Source of the DNA: a bacterium
Lineage (GTDB): Bacteria > Myxococcota_A > UBA9160 > SZUA-336
Reading direction: 5' to 3'
Assembly (NCBI GenBank): GCA_024226335.1
Contig: JAAELY010000277.1
Span: forward strand, 1-36,767
DNA length: 36,767 bases
In this document: positions 16,990 to 24,161 of the stretch, piece by piece
Position numbering within the stretch: the first letter of the stretch is position 1
How the letters are laid out: every line of letters starts with the position of its first letter
Position numbers and translations under genes: made by a program
Notes under the pieces: model-generated
What the model saw: the letters and a program-made list of their open reading frames with translations, nothing else
What the model was told of the DNA's origin: nothing
The model's database searches: none

Positions 16990-17628
16990 ATGAAGCTCTC
17001 TCACATCCTGCTGGGCATCATCGCCGTCGGCCTAGCATTGACGCTCGCCTTGCACGCGACTTCCAGCCGCGCCGAAAACCTCGCGAAAAGCCGCACCCTG
17101 GCCGGCCCAGCCGCCGTCGGAATGCCCGCTCCCGATTTCAGGGCGCGTGACGAAAATGGCGTCGAACACAGGCTGGCCGACTACCGCGACAGACTCGTGG
17201 TCCTGGAGTGGACGAATTCCAATTGTCCGTTCGTCGCCCGACACTACCGCAAAGATGCGATGGAAAAGCTCGCAAAGAAGCTGGGCGCCAAGGGCGTGAC
17301 CTGGCTTGCCGTCAACTCGACGCATTCCAACACGGCCGCGGAAACGGTCGCGTGGCGCGATTCCCAGGGATTCGAATACCCGACGCTGCAGGACAATGAC
17401 GGCACGCTCGGGCGTCTGTTCGGAGCGCGCACGACACCGCATATGTTCGTGATCGGGCCCAAGGGTTTGTTGCGCTACGCTGGAGCGATCGATAACGATC
17501 CTCGTGGGCGCGTTGAGTCACCCAGGAACTACGTCGATGAGGGCATCTCTTCGCTACTTGCCGGCAGCACTCCGGATCCGGGTTCGACCCAGCCGTACGG
17601 ATGCAGTGTCAAGTACGAGCGTCGATAA
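16990..17628 (+). CDS. Exported AhpC/TSA-type redoxin
   Basis: 212 aa. A strong ribosome site (GAGGAGGA, about 6 bases upstream) marks the ATG. An N-terminal hydrophobic stretch (about 7-22) is a signal peptide or anchor. The fold is thioredoxin-like/peroxiredoxin-like: GMPAPDFRARDENGVEHRLA, VVLEWTNSNCPFVARHY, TPHMFVIGPKGLLRYAGAID. The active site is a single cysteine (C79 in NSNCPF) rather than CxxC, plus a Cys near the C-terminus (YGCSVKY) that might resolve it. It is probably periplasmic and kept reduced by the upstream DsbD/ScsB protein. Its stop lies only 3 bp from the stop of hisG on the other strand, with no terminator between. Confidence 0.87.
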   Translation: MKLSHILLGIIAVGLALTLALHATSSRAENLAKSRTLAGPAAVGMPAPDFRARDENGVEHRLADYRDRLVVLEWTNSNCPFVARHYRKDAMEKLAKKLGAKGVTWLAVNSTHSNTAAETVAWRDSQGFEYPTLQDNDGTLGRLFGARTTPHMFVIGPKGLLRYAGAIDNDPRGRVESPRNYVDEGISSLLAGSTPDPGSTQPYGCSVKYERR

Positions 17629-17631
17629 CCG

Positions 17632-18501
17632 CTACAGCCGGGTGTGGCGCAACTCTGTCTCGAGAATCGCAGCACAACCGAGTTCTTCGAGTTCGTCCAT
17701 TACCCGGTGTACGCGATCCTTTTCGACCAACACCTTCACCGAGAGCCAGTCTTCATTCTGAAGTGGCTGAATTGTAGGTGAGGAGAAACCCGGCGTGATC
17801 CGGGTCGCGGATGCAATCTGACTGGCCGGGCAGTTGTACTCGAGAAGCGAGTAGCGCGACGCCACCAGTACGCCGTCCATCCGACGCAGCAAGAGGTCCC
17901 GGGCTGCGACGTCCCGAGGGTGTGCATTGCCGATCAGCACGGCCTCGGCCTGGATCACCTCGGCCAGCTCAGCGAGGTCATTCTCGACCAGGCTGTTTCC
18001 CGTCTCGACCACTTCGACGATCGCGTCCACCAGACCGAGCAGCACCATGACCTCGACCGCGCCTTGAATTTCGAGCAGATGCACGTCTTTTGCGCCCTCA
18101 GCTTCGAAGTAGCGGCGGGCCAGGTTGAGGAACTTGGTGCCGATCACGCGACCCGAAAGATCCGCAGCATTCCGGAACGGAGCGTCTTTGTGCGCCGCGA
18201 TCGCAACGCGGCAGCGCCCAAAACCGAGTTTGCGGTGCTCGATGACGTCGACTTCTTTTTCGGCGACCTGGTCACTACCGGTCACGCCGAGATCGACCAC
18301 CCCCTCGGCGACCAGCAGCGGAATGTCCTGCGTATTGCAGAAGATCAGGCGCGTCTGGGTGTCGTTGCACACAGCGAACAAGCGACGCTCGGAGAGCCGG
18401 AACTCGAGTCCGGCGCGGCGCAGGAGATTCAGTGAGGGTTCCCGCAGTCGCCCTTTCGAAGGAATCGCGATTCGAAGCCCGTCCTCACTCAGCACTTCCA
18501 T
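17632..18501 (-). CDS. hisG: ATP phosphoribosyltransferase, long form (HisG)
   Basis: 289 aa, first step of histidine synthesis (ATP + PRPP to phosphoribosyl-ATP). The family pattern is clear: LRIAIPSKGRL at the N-terminus, GVVDLGVTGSDQVAE, RVAIAAHKD, VIGTKFLNLARRYF, the PRPP-binding region LLEIQGAVEVMVLLGLVDAIVE(V), ETGNSLVEN, and the C-terminal regulatory domain (TIQPLQNEDWLSVKVLVEKD). The length and that last domain indicate the hexameric, histidine-inhibited long form, so no HisZ is needed. The ATG at 18501 overlaps hisE by 17 bp; a GTG at 18495 has better spacing to GGGAG and is equally possible. A longer frame upstream is shadow sequence over hisE. Confidence 0.93.
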   Translation of the reverse strand: MEVLSEDGLRIAIPSKGRLREPSLNLLRRAGLEFRLSERRLFAVCNDTQTRLIFCNTQDIPLLVAEGVVDLGVTGSDQVAEKEVDVIEHRKLGFGRCRVAIAAHKDAPFRNAADLSGRVIGTKFLNLARRYFEAEGAKDVHLLEIQGAVEVMVLLGLVDAIVEVVETGNSLVENDLAELAEVIQAEAVLIGNAHPRDVAARDLLLRRMDGVLVASRYSLLEYNCPASQIASATRITPGFSSPTIQPLQNEDWLSVKVLVEKDRVHRVMDELEELGCAAILETELRHTRL

Positions 18502-18820
18502 CTCCCTCGCGGGCGGCTTTTTCGGCCAACCCACTCGTTCCAAAACGCCGCTCCAGTTGTTCGTAAACCCGCTGGACCGGCAACTCACACGCAGCCAGCA
18601 GAACCCAGAGGTGGAAAAGCAGATCCGCGGCCTCGTGGGCCGTGTGGTCCGCATCGTCTGCGCCCGCCGCCTCGATGAGTTCTTCGGTCTCCTCTCTGAG
18701 CTTCGCCGCGATGGCCGGTGTGCCGCCGTCCAGCAAGGAGACCACGTAACTACCCGTCGGACGGTGTCTTGCCCGCTGAGAGACGACCTCGGCCAGGCGA
18801 TCGAGAATCTCAGAACTCAT
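18485..18820 (-). CDS. hisE: Phosphoribosyl-ATP pyrophosphatase (HisE)
   Basis: 111 aa. GGAGG lies about 8 bases before the ATG. The MazG-like helical signature is complete: LREETEELIEAA with the Glu cluster, then HTAHEAADLLFHLWVLLAA, and the GSYVVSLLDGGTPAIAAK opening. It hydrolyses phosphoribosyl-ATP, the product of HisG, and its 3' end overlaps hisG, so the two are co-translated. The other his genes are not in the window. Confidence 0.93.
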   Translation of the reverse strand: MSSEILDRLAEVVSQRARHRPTGSYVVSLLDGGTPAIAAKLREETEELIEAAGADDADHTAHEAADLLFHLWVLLAACELPVQRVYEQLERRFGTSGLAEKAAREGDGSAE

Positions 18821-19308
18821 CGGCTCGTCCTCCGACCTGCGACCCTGGAAGCGTCTTCGCCTTGCTCATGACAGAGAACCTCGATTCATCCGGCCCGCCC
18901 GGATCGCGTCAGCGGGCCGGAGAGGGATCTAGAGGCAGCAGCAGATACCACGCCTGCCGGTTCCAGGCCAGCGACTTTCCGCCATCCGGCCCGGGCCCCG
19001 ATAGCGGGAAGCTGCCTCGAAAACTCGCAAAATGCACATACGAGCGTGTATCGGATTCCGGAACTCTCGCGTTTTCTTCGCATTATTTCGCGTGACACCA
19101 GCGGGGTGTTTAAGCCACCATATCGATAAGCGTTGCTCTGGCTGATTTCGGCATTCTCGAAACCGCCCTCAGCTGAAGCGATTCTTGTCCTGTGGGTTAG
19201 TCTAGGAATCGCATGTCCTGTTTGGGAAGGGAGGTCTGTGGTTCGAATCCGGAGCGCTCACGCGTTCCCAAGAGGCAGGCATACCGCATTCTTTGGAGGG
19301 GCATCGAG
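18821..19308. other. Intergenic region upstream of a PEP-CTERM gene
   Basis: About 490 bp with no supportable gene. It must carry the hisE promoter (minus) and the promoter of the PEP-CTERM gene (plus); neither can be placed with confidence. The only structured element seen is a tRNA-Pro-like relic at 19191-19260. Confidence 0.5.
19191..19260 (+). other. tRNA-Pro-like relic
   Basis: The segment has an anticodon-loop-like TTTGGGA (19221-19227; anticodon TGG, followed by the G typical of position 37 in proline tRNAs), a T-arm TGTGG-TTCGAAT-CCGGA (four of five pairs) and a D-loop-like GGGTTAGTCTAGG. The anticodon stem has one mismatch and no matching acceptor stem is found, and there is no CCA. 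It is either a decayed tRNA or chance similarity. Confidence 0.3.
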
Positions 19309-19998
19309 ATGAAATGGCTGGCCGCATTGTGCGCAGCTCTGGTTTTGCTGGTCTTTTCTGGTCCAGCTTCCGCCAAGCTATTGCAGATTCGCTACGAAGC
19401 CAGCGACGCCTATGGCTGGATGGCACCTCCGACGTACGGGCTTCGTATGGATGGAGTATTTGGTGGCAACGATGTCGTCACCTTCCACTTCAACACGGTC
19501 TACTTCGACCTCTTCGATGATGGCAGCGCCCTTCTGCACGGCGACATCAGCGTCGTCGAAGTCGACGGTGGCGCGCCGGGCGCCCACGCTTCGACCTGGG
19601 ACATGAACGTCTTCTTCCAGCACGACGCGGGATTCGTCGGCCAGCCGACGCTCGACTACTACCACCTGATTTCTCACGGCGCCGAACTTCGCAATCAGGC
19701 CGACGCTCTGGATGTGATCGACCTGTTCGAAGCGCCCGCCGATGGCTCCATGCCTCTGCAACTCGGAATCGGTGCGTTCCCGAAGCACAAGTGTCATTCA
19801 GACGAAGCCTGCCTCGGTGCGACGGGCTGGCTTTTCTGGGAGCACGACGGAGCGGACAACTACGACTTCATGGAAACCGGCCTGGTCGCCGACTTCGTGT
19901 TCGAACTGACGCCGACCGAGGTTCCCGAGCCCGCAGTCCTTGGCCTGATCGGCCTCGGACTCGCAAGCGGTCTCGCACTGCGCCGCTCCAGGCGCTGA
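19309..19998 (+). CDS. PEP-CTERM-type secreted protein
   Basis: 229 aa. The ATG at 19309 has GGAGG nine bases upstream. The signal peptide is about 1-21 (ending PASA). The body contains no recognised enzyme motif; it is rich in Asp, Gly and aromatic residues (DVVTFHFNTVYFDLFDDG, CHSDEACLGATGWLFWEHDG) and probably beta-sandwich. The C-terminus is a PEP-CTERM sorting signal: VPEPAVLGLIGLGL followed by a short hydrophobic run and RRSRR. By family knowledge such proteins are processed by an exosortase and delivered to the surface or exopolysaccharide matrix. No exosortase lies in the window. Confidence 0.82.
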   Translation: MKWLAALCAALVLLVFSGPASAKLLQIRYEASDAYGWMAPPTYGLRMDGVFGGNDVVTFHFNTVYFDLFDDGSALLHGDISVVEVDGGAPGAHASTWDMNVFFQHDAGFVGQPTLDYYHLISHGAELRNQADALDVIDLFEAPADGSMPLQLGIGAFPKHKCHSDEACLGATGWLFWEHDGADNYDFMETGLVADFVFELTPTEVPEPAVLGLIGLGLASGLALRRSRR

Positions 19999-20031
19999 TT
20001 CAGGAACCGGCCCTGGGAGAAGATCCCGCCC

Positions 20032-21651
20032 TCAGATGACGTCGCCCCAAAACCCGCACGCCTGCTCGAAGGTCATGGGATCGGCACCGTGGTCGGCACC
20101 CAGAATCATTGCGACGCGATTCCCTGCTTCGTAGGCCGGCCACTCGCGCAGACGCTCGTGGCCGGGATCGCCGGTGCGAGCAAACATCAGCCATGCATCC
20201 TGCATGCGCAGAGATAGCTTGTGCGCCCTGCGACCCGCCAGAGACGCCAGCGGACGAAGTGCAGCGTCGCGAAGAGTTCCGAACACAAATGGAATCTCGA
20301 GCGCGTGACAGGGGCCGATTCGCCTCTCCAGCATTGGCGGCGACCAGGCGAACTGATAGGCAAATGTTCGGCCAGAGTTTGAGGCGTGCGCATCGGCGAG
20401 TGCAGCCGCTGGATAGCGAAACACGCGATCTGTCTGAAAGGCAACCCAGCGTTCACGAGGAGTGTGTGGCTCAGTCCCCAGGTGACTGGAGCGATAGGCG
20501 TCAGCGGCGCGCGATAACAACTCCGGGTCCGCCTCGGTCTTGGTTTCGAGCGCACGCGTAAAGCGCCGCATTAGACCGGCCTCGTCGAGCCGGTGCCCTT
20601 TCTTGTCGCCGAGCATGAACAGCTTCCACTCGTCGCGGTTCGTGCCGATCATCACATCGACCGAAGCCGCACTACCCTTGCGGATCTCATTGAGCGGGTA
20701 TTCCGACAGTAGATCTCCATCCAGAGCGGGCTGCCACGCCAGCTGCCCACCGATCAGCGGCAACTTCAGCAGGGTCTTCCGCTGCGCTTGAATGATCTCG
20801 ACCACGGACAGGCGCTGCAGGTTCTGAAGCGTTGGATCCACGCCCGTGAAGCCTGAAAACACATCGACCACGCGCTGCGCATCGGCTTCGCTGGAAATAT
20901 TGTGGGCGGCTCCGCTCTGCAGAACCGCGCGCCGAAACAATCCCCTTGCGCTCGGTATTCCGAGCAGGGTGGCGACACTCATCGCACCCGCGGATTCCCC
21001 GAAAACGGTGACGTTCTCGGGATCACCTCCGAACGCCTCGATGTTGTCCCGCACCCACTCGAGGGCAGCGATCTGATCCCGGATACCCAGATTAGAGAGT
21101 GACTGATCTCCCCTGCCCGGCAGTTGCAGGAAACCCAGGGCCCCGAGGCGATAGTTGATGGTCACGACCACGGCGTCACCGCGCCGCGCAAGCGGCGCAC
21201 CGGAGTAGAAACGAGTTGAACCCGATCCGAGCACGAACGCGCCACCGTGAATCCATACGAGTACCGGACGGCGTCGGTTGTCTGTCGCGGGCGTCCAGAG
21301 GTTCAGATACAGGCAGTCTTCACTGTGCCGAACACCGAAGGGCGTAGTGAGCGTTCGCAACAGCCCGGATTCGGGCAGGGCCTGGGGTGCGGCTGCACGG
21401 AAGGCAGTAGCCGCGCGCGTACCCCTCCAGGGCGGGACCGGCTGCGGAGGCCGAAAGCGCAACTCACCTTGCGGCGCAGCCGCGTAGGGAACTCCGCGAA
21501 ACTGGCATACGCCTCTTCTGAAGCGGCCTTCGAGAACGCCTTGCCGTGTGCTTGCGCGCGGGTTGCCCAACAAGTCTCCCTTCTTCTCCCACGAGTCTGC
21601 CACAGTCCTCACCCCGGATTCATACACTTCGTCAAGTGTCCGATAGGACAA
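20032..21651 (-). CDS. Type-B carboxylesterase
   Basis: An alpha/beta hydrolase of up to 539 aa. The nucleophile elbow is FGESAG, the oxyanion segment is LVWIHGGAFVLGSGS, the acid is probably the Glu in IGTNRDEWKLF, and the His is the CHALEIPFVFG motif; SEDCLYLNLWTP is the family signature. All catalytic positions are present, so an active ester hydrolase on lipophilic esters is expected. The start is uncertain: TTG at 21651 gives the longest frame, but the catalytic domain begins near residue 33 (ASTRQGVLEG), and GTG codons at residues 9, 14 and 17 or TTGs at 27-28 (with AAGGGAG nearby) are alternatives. There is no clear signal peptide in any version, so it is probably cytosolic. Confidence 0.87.
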   Translation of the reverse strand: MSYRTLDEVYESGVRTVADSWEKKGDLLGNPRASTRQGVLEGRFRRGVCQFRGVPYAAAPQGELRFRPPQPVPPWRGTRAATAFRAAAPQALPESGLLRTLTTPFGVRHSEDCLYLNLWTPATDNRRRPVLVWIHGGAFVLGSGSTRFYSGAPLARRGDAVVVTINYRLGALGFLQLPGRGDQSLSNLGIRDQIAALEWVRDNIEAFGGDPENVTVFGESAGAMSVATLLGIPSARGLFRRAVLQSGAAHNISSEADAQRVVDVFSGFTGVDPTLQNLQRLSVVEIIQAQRKTLLKLPLIGGQLAWQPALDGDLLSEYPLNEIRKGSAASVDVMIGTNRDEWKLFMLGDKKGHRLDEAGLMRRFTRALETKTEADPELLSRAADAYRSSHLGTEPHTPRERWVAFQTDRVFRYPAAALADAHASNSGRTFAYQFAWSPPMLERRIGPCHALEIPFVFGTLRDAALRPLASLAGRRAHKLSLRMQDAWLMFARTGDPGHERLREWPAYEAGNRVAMILGADHGADPMTFEQACGFWGDVI

Positions 21652-21670
21652 CTCGGGAGCCCCTATTTCA

Positions 21671-22768
21671 GTGAATTACTCCAGCCAGATGGAACCGGCG
21701 CACTCTGGGCGACGGAAGTGCCTCGTCCGGCTGTTCGAGAGCCTCGAAGTCTTCCGGGAGGAGTTCAGGAAAAACATCTCGAACGGCGGAATCTTCATTG
21801 CGAGTGAAGATGACTTCGAGATGCGCGAACTGGTCGATGTGATCCTGGAGCTTGCCTGGAGTAGCGAGCGCGTACCGCTCGAAGGCGAGGTCGTACGCCT
21901 TGTCAAAGCGGAATCCCGCGACTCGGGCGGCGCACCGGGTGTGGCCGTACAATTCGTAGCGACCCCCGCCGGAGTGCACGACCGCCTGATCGAGATTGCG
22001 GATCTCGCGCTCACGACGGAGCATCCCAGGGAAGCCTCCGACCCGGTTCGGCGCCCGGCCCCCGCGCGAGAAGCGACTCGTAAACTCGAGGATTCGTCAG
22101 TTCGCAGCCCTGCGTGCTCGTGCGGGAGGGAAGTCGGGGACAGTTCCGAAGAAGGCACCGAGAGCACAGGAACCCCCGCGACCGCTTCGAGCGTCCCATC
22201 GGCGAAACACATGCGCAACCCGGACGCGATCACCGGCCCCATCGCCACATTGGGAATGGCAAATCTCGTGCAGATGTTCTCCTCTTGCGCCGACCGGGGC
22301 TTGTTGACGTTGGACAACGGAAACCAACACGGCACGGTCGGATTCGCTTCTGGCAGCCTTGTCCACGCCCGATTGGGTCGGGCCTCGGGAGTAAAGGCGC
22401 TGGCCCGCCTCTTCAGCTGGAACGACGGCGAATTCGAGTTCATCGACGACATCGACGATGCCTGCACACAGGTCGCCGCGGTGCCGATCTACGGGGCCGT
22501 GATGGAAGCCATGACTCAACTCGATGAACTCAGCCGTCTGGACCTGAGAGATTGGGGAAGCCATGAGCGCGTGGAACTCGATCTCGAAAGCATGTTCGAC
22601 ACCAGCGACGACCTGGAAAAGCTCCAAAACACGATTCTGTCGAGTGTGGCCGAAGGCTGGAATCGAATTGGAGACCTGCTCGATCGACTGGCGGACTTCG
22701 ACGCCGAGATCTATTCCGCGCTCGACGGCCTGCGCGAACGGGGACTGCTCCGTATCAACACCTTGTAG
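21671..22768 (+). CDS. PilZ-like plus DUF4388 (PATAN) protein
   Basis: 365 aa from a GTG at 21671 (GGGAG 11 bases upstream); an ATG at 21689 is possible. Residues about 15-100 are PilZ-like: the NISNGGIFIAS motif matches the (D/N)xSxxG hallmark, followed by beta-strands PLEGEVVRLV and GVAVQFV. The upstream RxxxR c-di-GMP arm is not evident. A low-complexity linker (about 115-180) leads to a DUF4388 domain (about 187-255: GPIATLGMANLVQMFSSC, GTVGFASGSLVHARLG, LFSWNDGEFEF). A C-terminal helical segment ends in a winged-helix-like DGLRERGLLRI. The combination is common in myxobacteria-like genomes and points to second-messenger signalling or scaffolding for motility or gene control; the exact output is unknown. 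Confidence 0.82.
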   Translation: MNYSSQMEPAHSGRRKCLVRLFESLEVFREEFRKNISNGGIFIASEDDFEMRELVDVILELAWSSERVPLEGEVVRLVKAESRDSGGAPGVAVQFVATPAGVHDRLIEIADLALTTEHPREASDPVRRPAPAREATRKLEDSSVRSPACSCGREVGDSSEEGTESTGTPATASSVPSAKHMRNPDAITGPIATLGMANLVQMFSSCADRGLLTLDNGNQHGTVGFASGSLVHARLGRASGVKALARLFSWNDGEFEFIDDIDDACTQVAAVPIYGAVMEAMTQLDELSRLDLRDWGSHERVELDLESMFDTSDDLEKLQNTILSSVAEGWNRIGDLLDRLADFDAEIYSALDGLRERGLLRINTL

Positions 22769-22866
22769 CGGTACTGCGGAAGCAAACGAATTCTGCTGGG
22801 TCCAAATCTCCGGTATCCTGTCGTGATCTCGAAGCCTCGAACGGGGCGCGCGGAACAGGAGACAGA

Positions 22867-23934
22867 GTGGAAGAACCAGTTCGCTACGGTGTGATCGGGA
22901 CGGGACTGATGGGCACGGAGCACCTGCGCAACCTCGCGCTCGTGCCAGGCGCCAAGGTCAACGCTTTTGCGGACCCCAATGCGGAGAGCCGACGCTGGGC
23001 CAGGCTGGTCGCGCCACCGGAAGCGCAGGCCTACGAGGACTACAGAGACCTGCTTGCGAACGCCGAAGTCGACGCCGTGATCATCGCAAGTCCGAACTTC
23101 ACGCACGCAGAAATCCTGAGCGAAGTCTTCAAGACGCACAAGCACGTGCTGATCGAAAAGCCGCTATGCACGAAAATCGACGACTGCATGCGCGTCGTAG
23201 AAGCGGCCGCTTCACATCGCGGGATCGTGTGGGTGGGTATGGAGTACCGCTTCATGCGTCCCGTGGAACGCCTGGTCCACGAAGTAGGCGCCGGCAGTAT
23301 TGGCCAGTTGAAAATGCTCGCAATCCGCGAGCATCGCTATCCCTTCCTGCCCAAGGTCGATGACTGGAACCGCTTCGCCGAGAACACTGGCGGCACTCTG
23401 GTGGAAAAGTGCTGTCACTTCTTCGACTTGATGAACCTGATCACCGAGCAGCGCCCGATCCGCGTCTACGCCTCAGGCGGTCACGACGTAAACCACCTGG
23501 ACGAGCGCTACGGCGGTCGGCAGCCCGACATCCTCGACAACGCTTTTGCGATCGTCGATTTCGACGGCGGTGCGCGCGCCCTACTGGACCTCTGCATGTT
23601 CGCCGAGAACTCGAAGAACGAAATGGAGATCGCGGCAACGGGCAGCGAAGGAAAGATCGAAGCCTTCATCCCCGCCCACGAATTGATTCTAACGCGGCGC
23701 GACTCGCGCGATCAAACGAATATCGAGCTGAGCGTCGATCGCGAGGTTCGCCATGCGGGCGCGCACCACGGCTCGACGTTCTTCGAACACATGGCCTTCC
23801 TGGAGGCAATCAGGAAGGACGGCAAGCCGATCGTCAGCGTTGAGGACGGCGCACTAGCCGTCGCCGTCGGGGTAGCTGCAGAGCGTTCCGTGCGCGAAGG
23901 CCGCCCGGTCCAACTGAGCGAACTGGGATTCTGA
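22867..23934 (+). CDS. Gfo/Idh/MocA-family NAD(P)-dependent oxidoreductase
   Basis: 355 aa from a GTG at 22867 with AGGAGA about 5 bases upstream. An N-terminal Rossmann fold opens with YGVIGTGLMGTEHLRNL and has the family motif IEKPLCT. The C-terminal domain contains GGTLVEKCCHFFDL, the catalytic region that normally carries the His of 'HxxD' (H-F-F-D here is present). Members oxidise or reduce sugars, inositols and related polyols. Substrate and partners are not indicated by the neighbours; the gene stands alone between the PilZ protein and a miniature transposable element 58 bp downstream. It is cytosolic. Confidence 0.88.
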   Translation: MEEPVRYGVIGTGLMGTEHLRNLALVPGAKVNAFADPNAESRRWARLVAPPEAQAYEDYRDLLANAEVDAVIIASPNFTHAEILSEVFKTHKHVLIEKPLCTKIDDCMRVVEAAASHRGIVWVGMEYRFMRPVERLVHEVGAGSIGQLKMLAIREHRYPFLPKVDDWNRFAENTGGTLVEKCCHFFDLMNLITEQRPIRVYASGGHDVNHLDERYGGRQPDILDNAFAIVDFDGGARALLDLCMFAENSKNEMEIAATGSEGKIEAFIPAHELILTRRDSRDQTNIELSVDREVRHAGAHHGSTFFEHMAFLEAIRKDGKPIVSVEDGALAVAVGVAAERSVREGRPVQLSELGF

Positions 23935-23992
23935 CCGGACCGCCGCCCCGAAAGACGCCGCGCATCCCGGCCCGGTGAGCTTCCACAACCTG

Positions 23993-24161
23993 CTAGGGAA
24001 CCTCTGCACAGGGAGGCTGCGGCTGCGAAGCGCGATGCATCCGCCTGCGCTGCATCGCGCAACCCTCTGCAGATCTACGGATCTGCGATCGGATCACGCT
24101 TCTTGCTCAGGCGGCGACTCCCGCTTCTCGCTCGAATCCTCCCTGTGCAAAGATTCCCTAG
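23993..24161 (+). mobile_element. 169-bp miniature inverted-repeat element, copy 1
   Basis: A 169-bp unit begins CTAGGGAACCTCTGCACA and ends with the inverse, TGTGCAAAGATTCCCTAG, giving terminal inverted repeats of about 24 bp. It matches 34891-35059 on the opposite strand at 165 of 169 positions. It encodes no protein. CTAG at both ends fits a TA duplication at a CTAG target, as made by IS630/Tc1-mariner-type transposases. Internal perfect stems occur at 24030-24039 with 24051-24060 (10 bp) and 24069-24075 with 24080-24086 (7 bp, TACG loop). The terminal CTAG (24158-24161) contains the stop codon of the secreted metallophosphatase gene on the minus strand. Confidence 0.9.

Noticed and set aside
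18502-18654. Longer HisG starting at 18654
   Set aside because: The extra 51 residues are the other-frame shadow of hisE; the conserved HisG start LRIAIPSKGRL follows the ATG/GTG near 18500.
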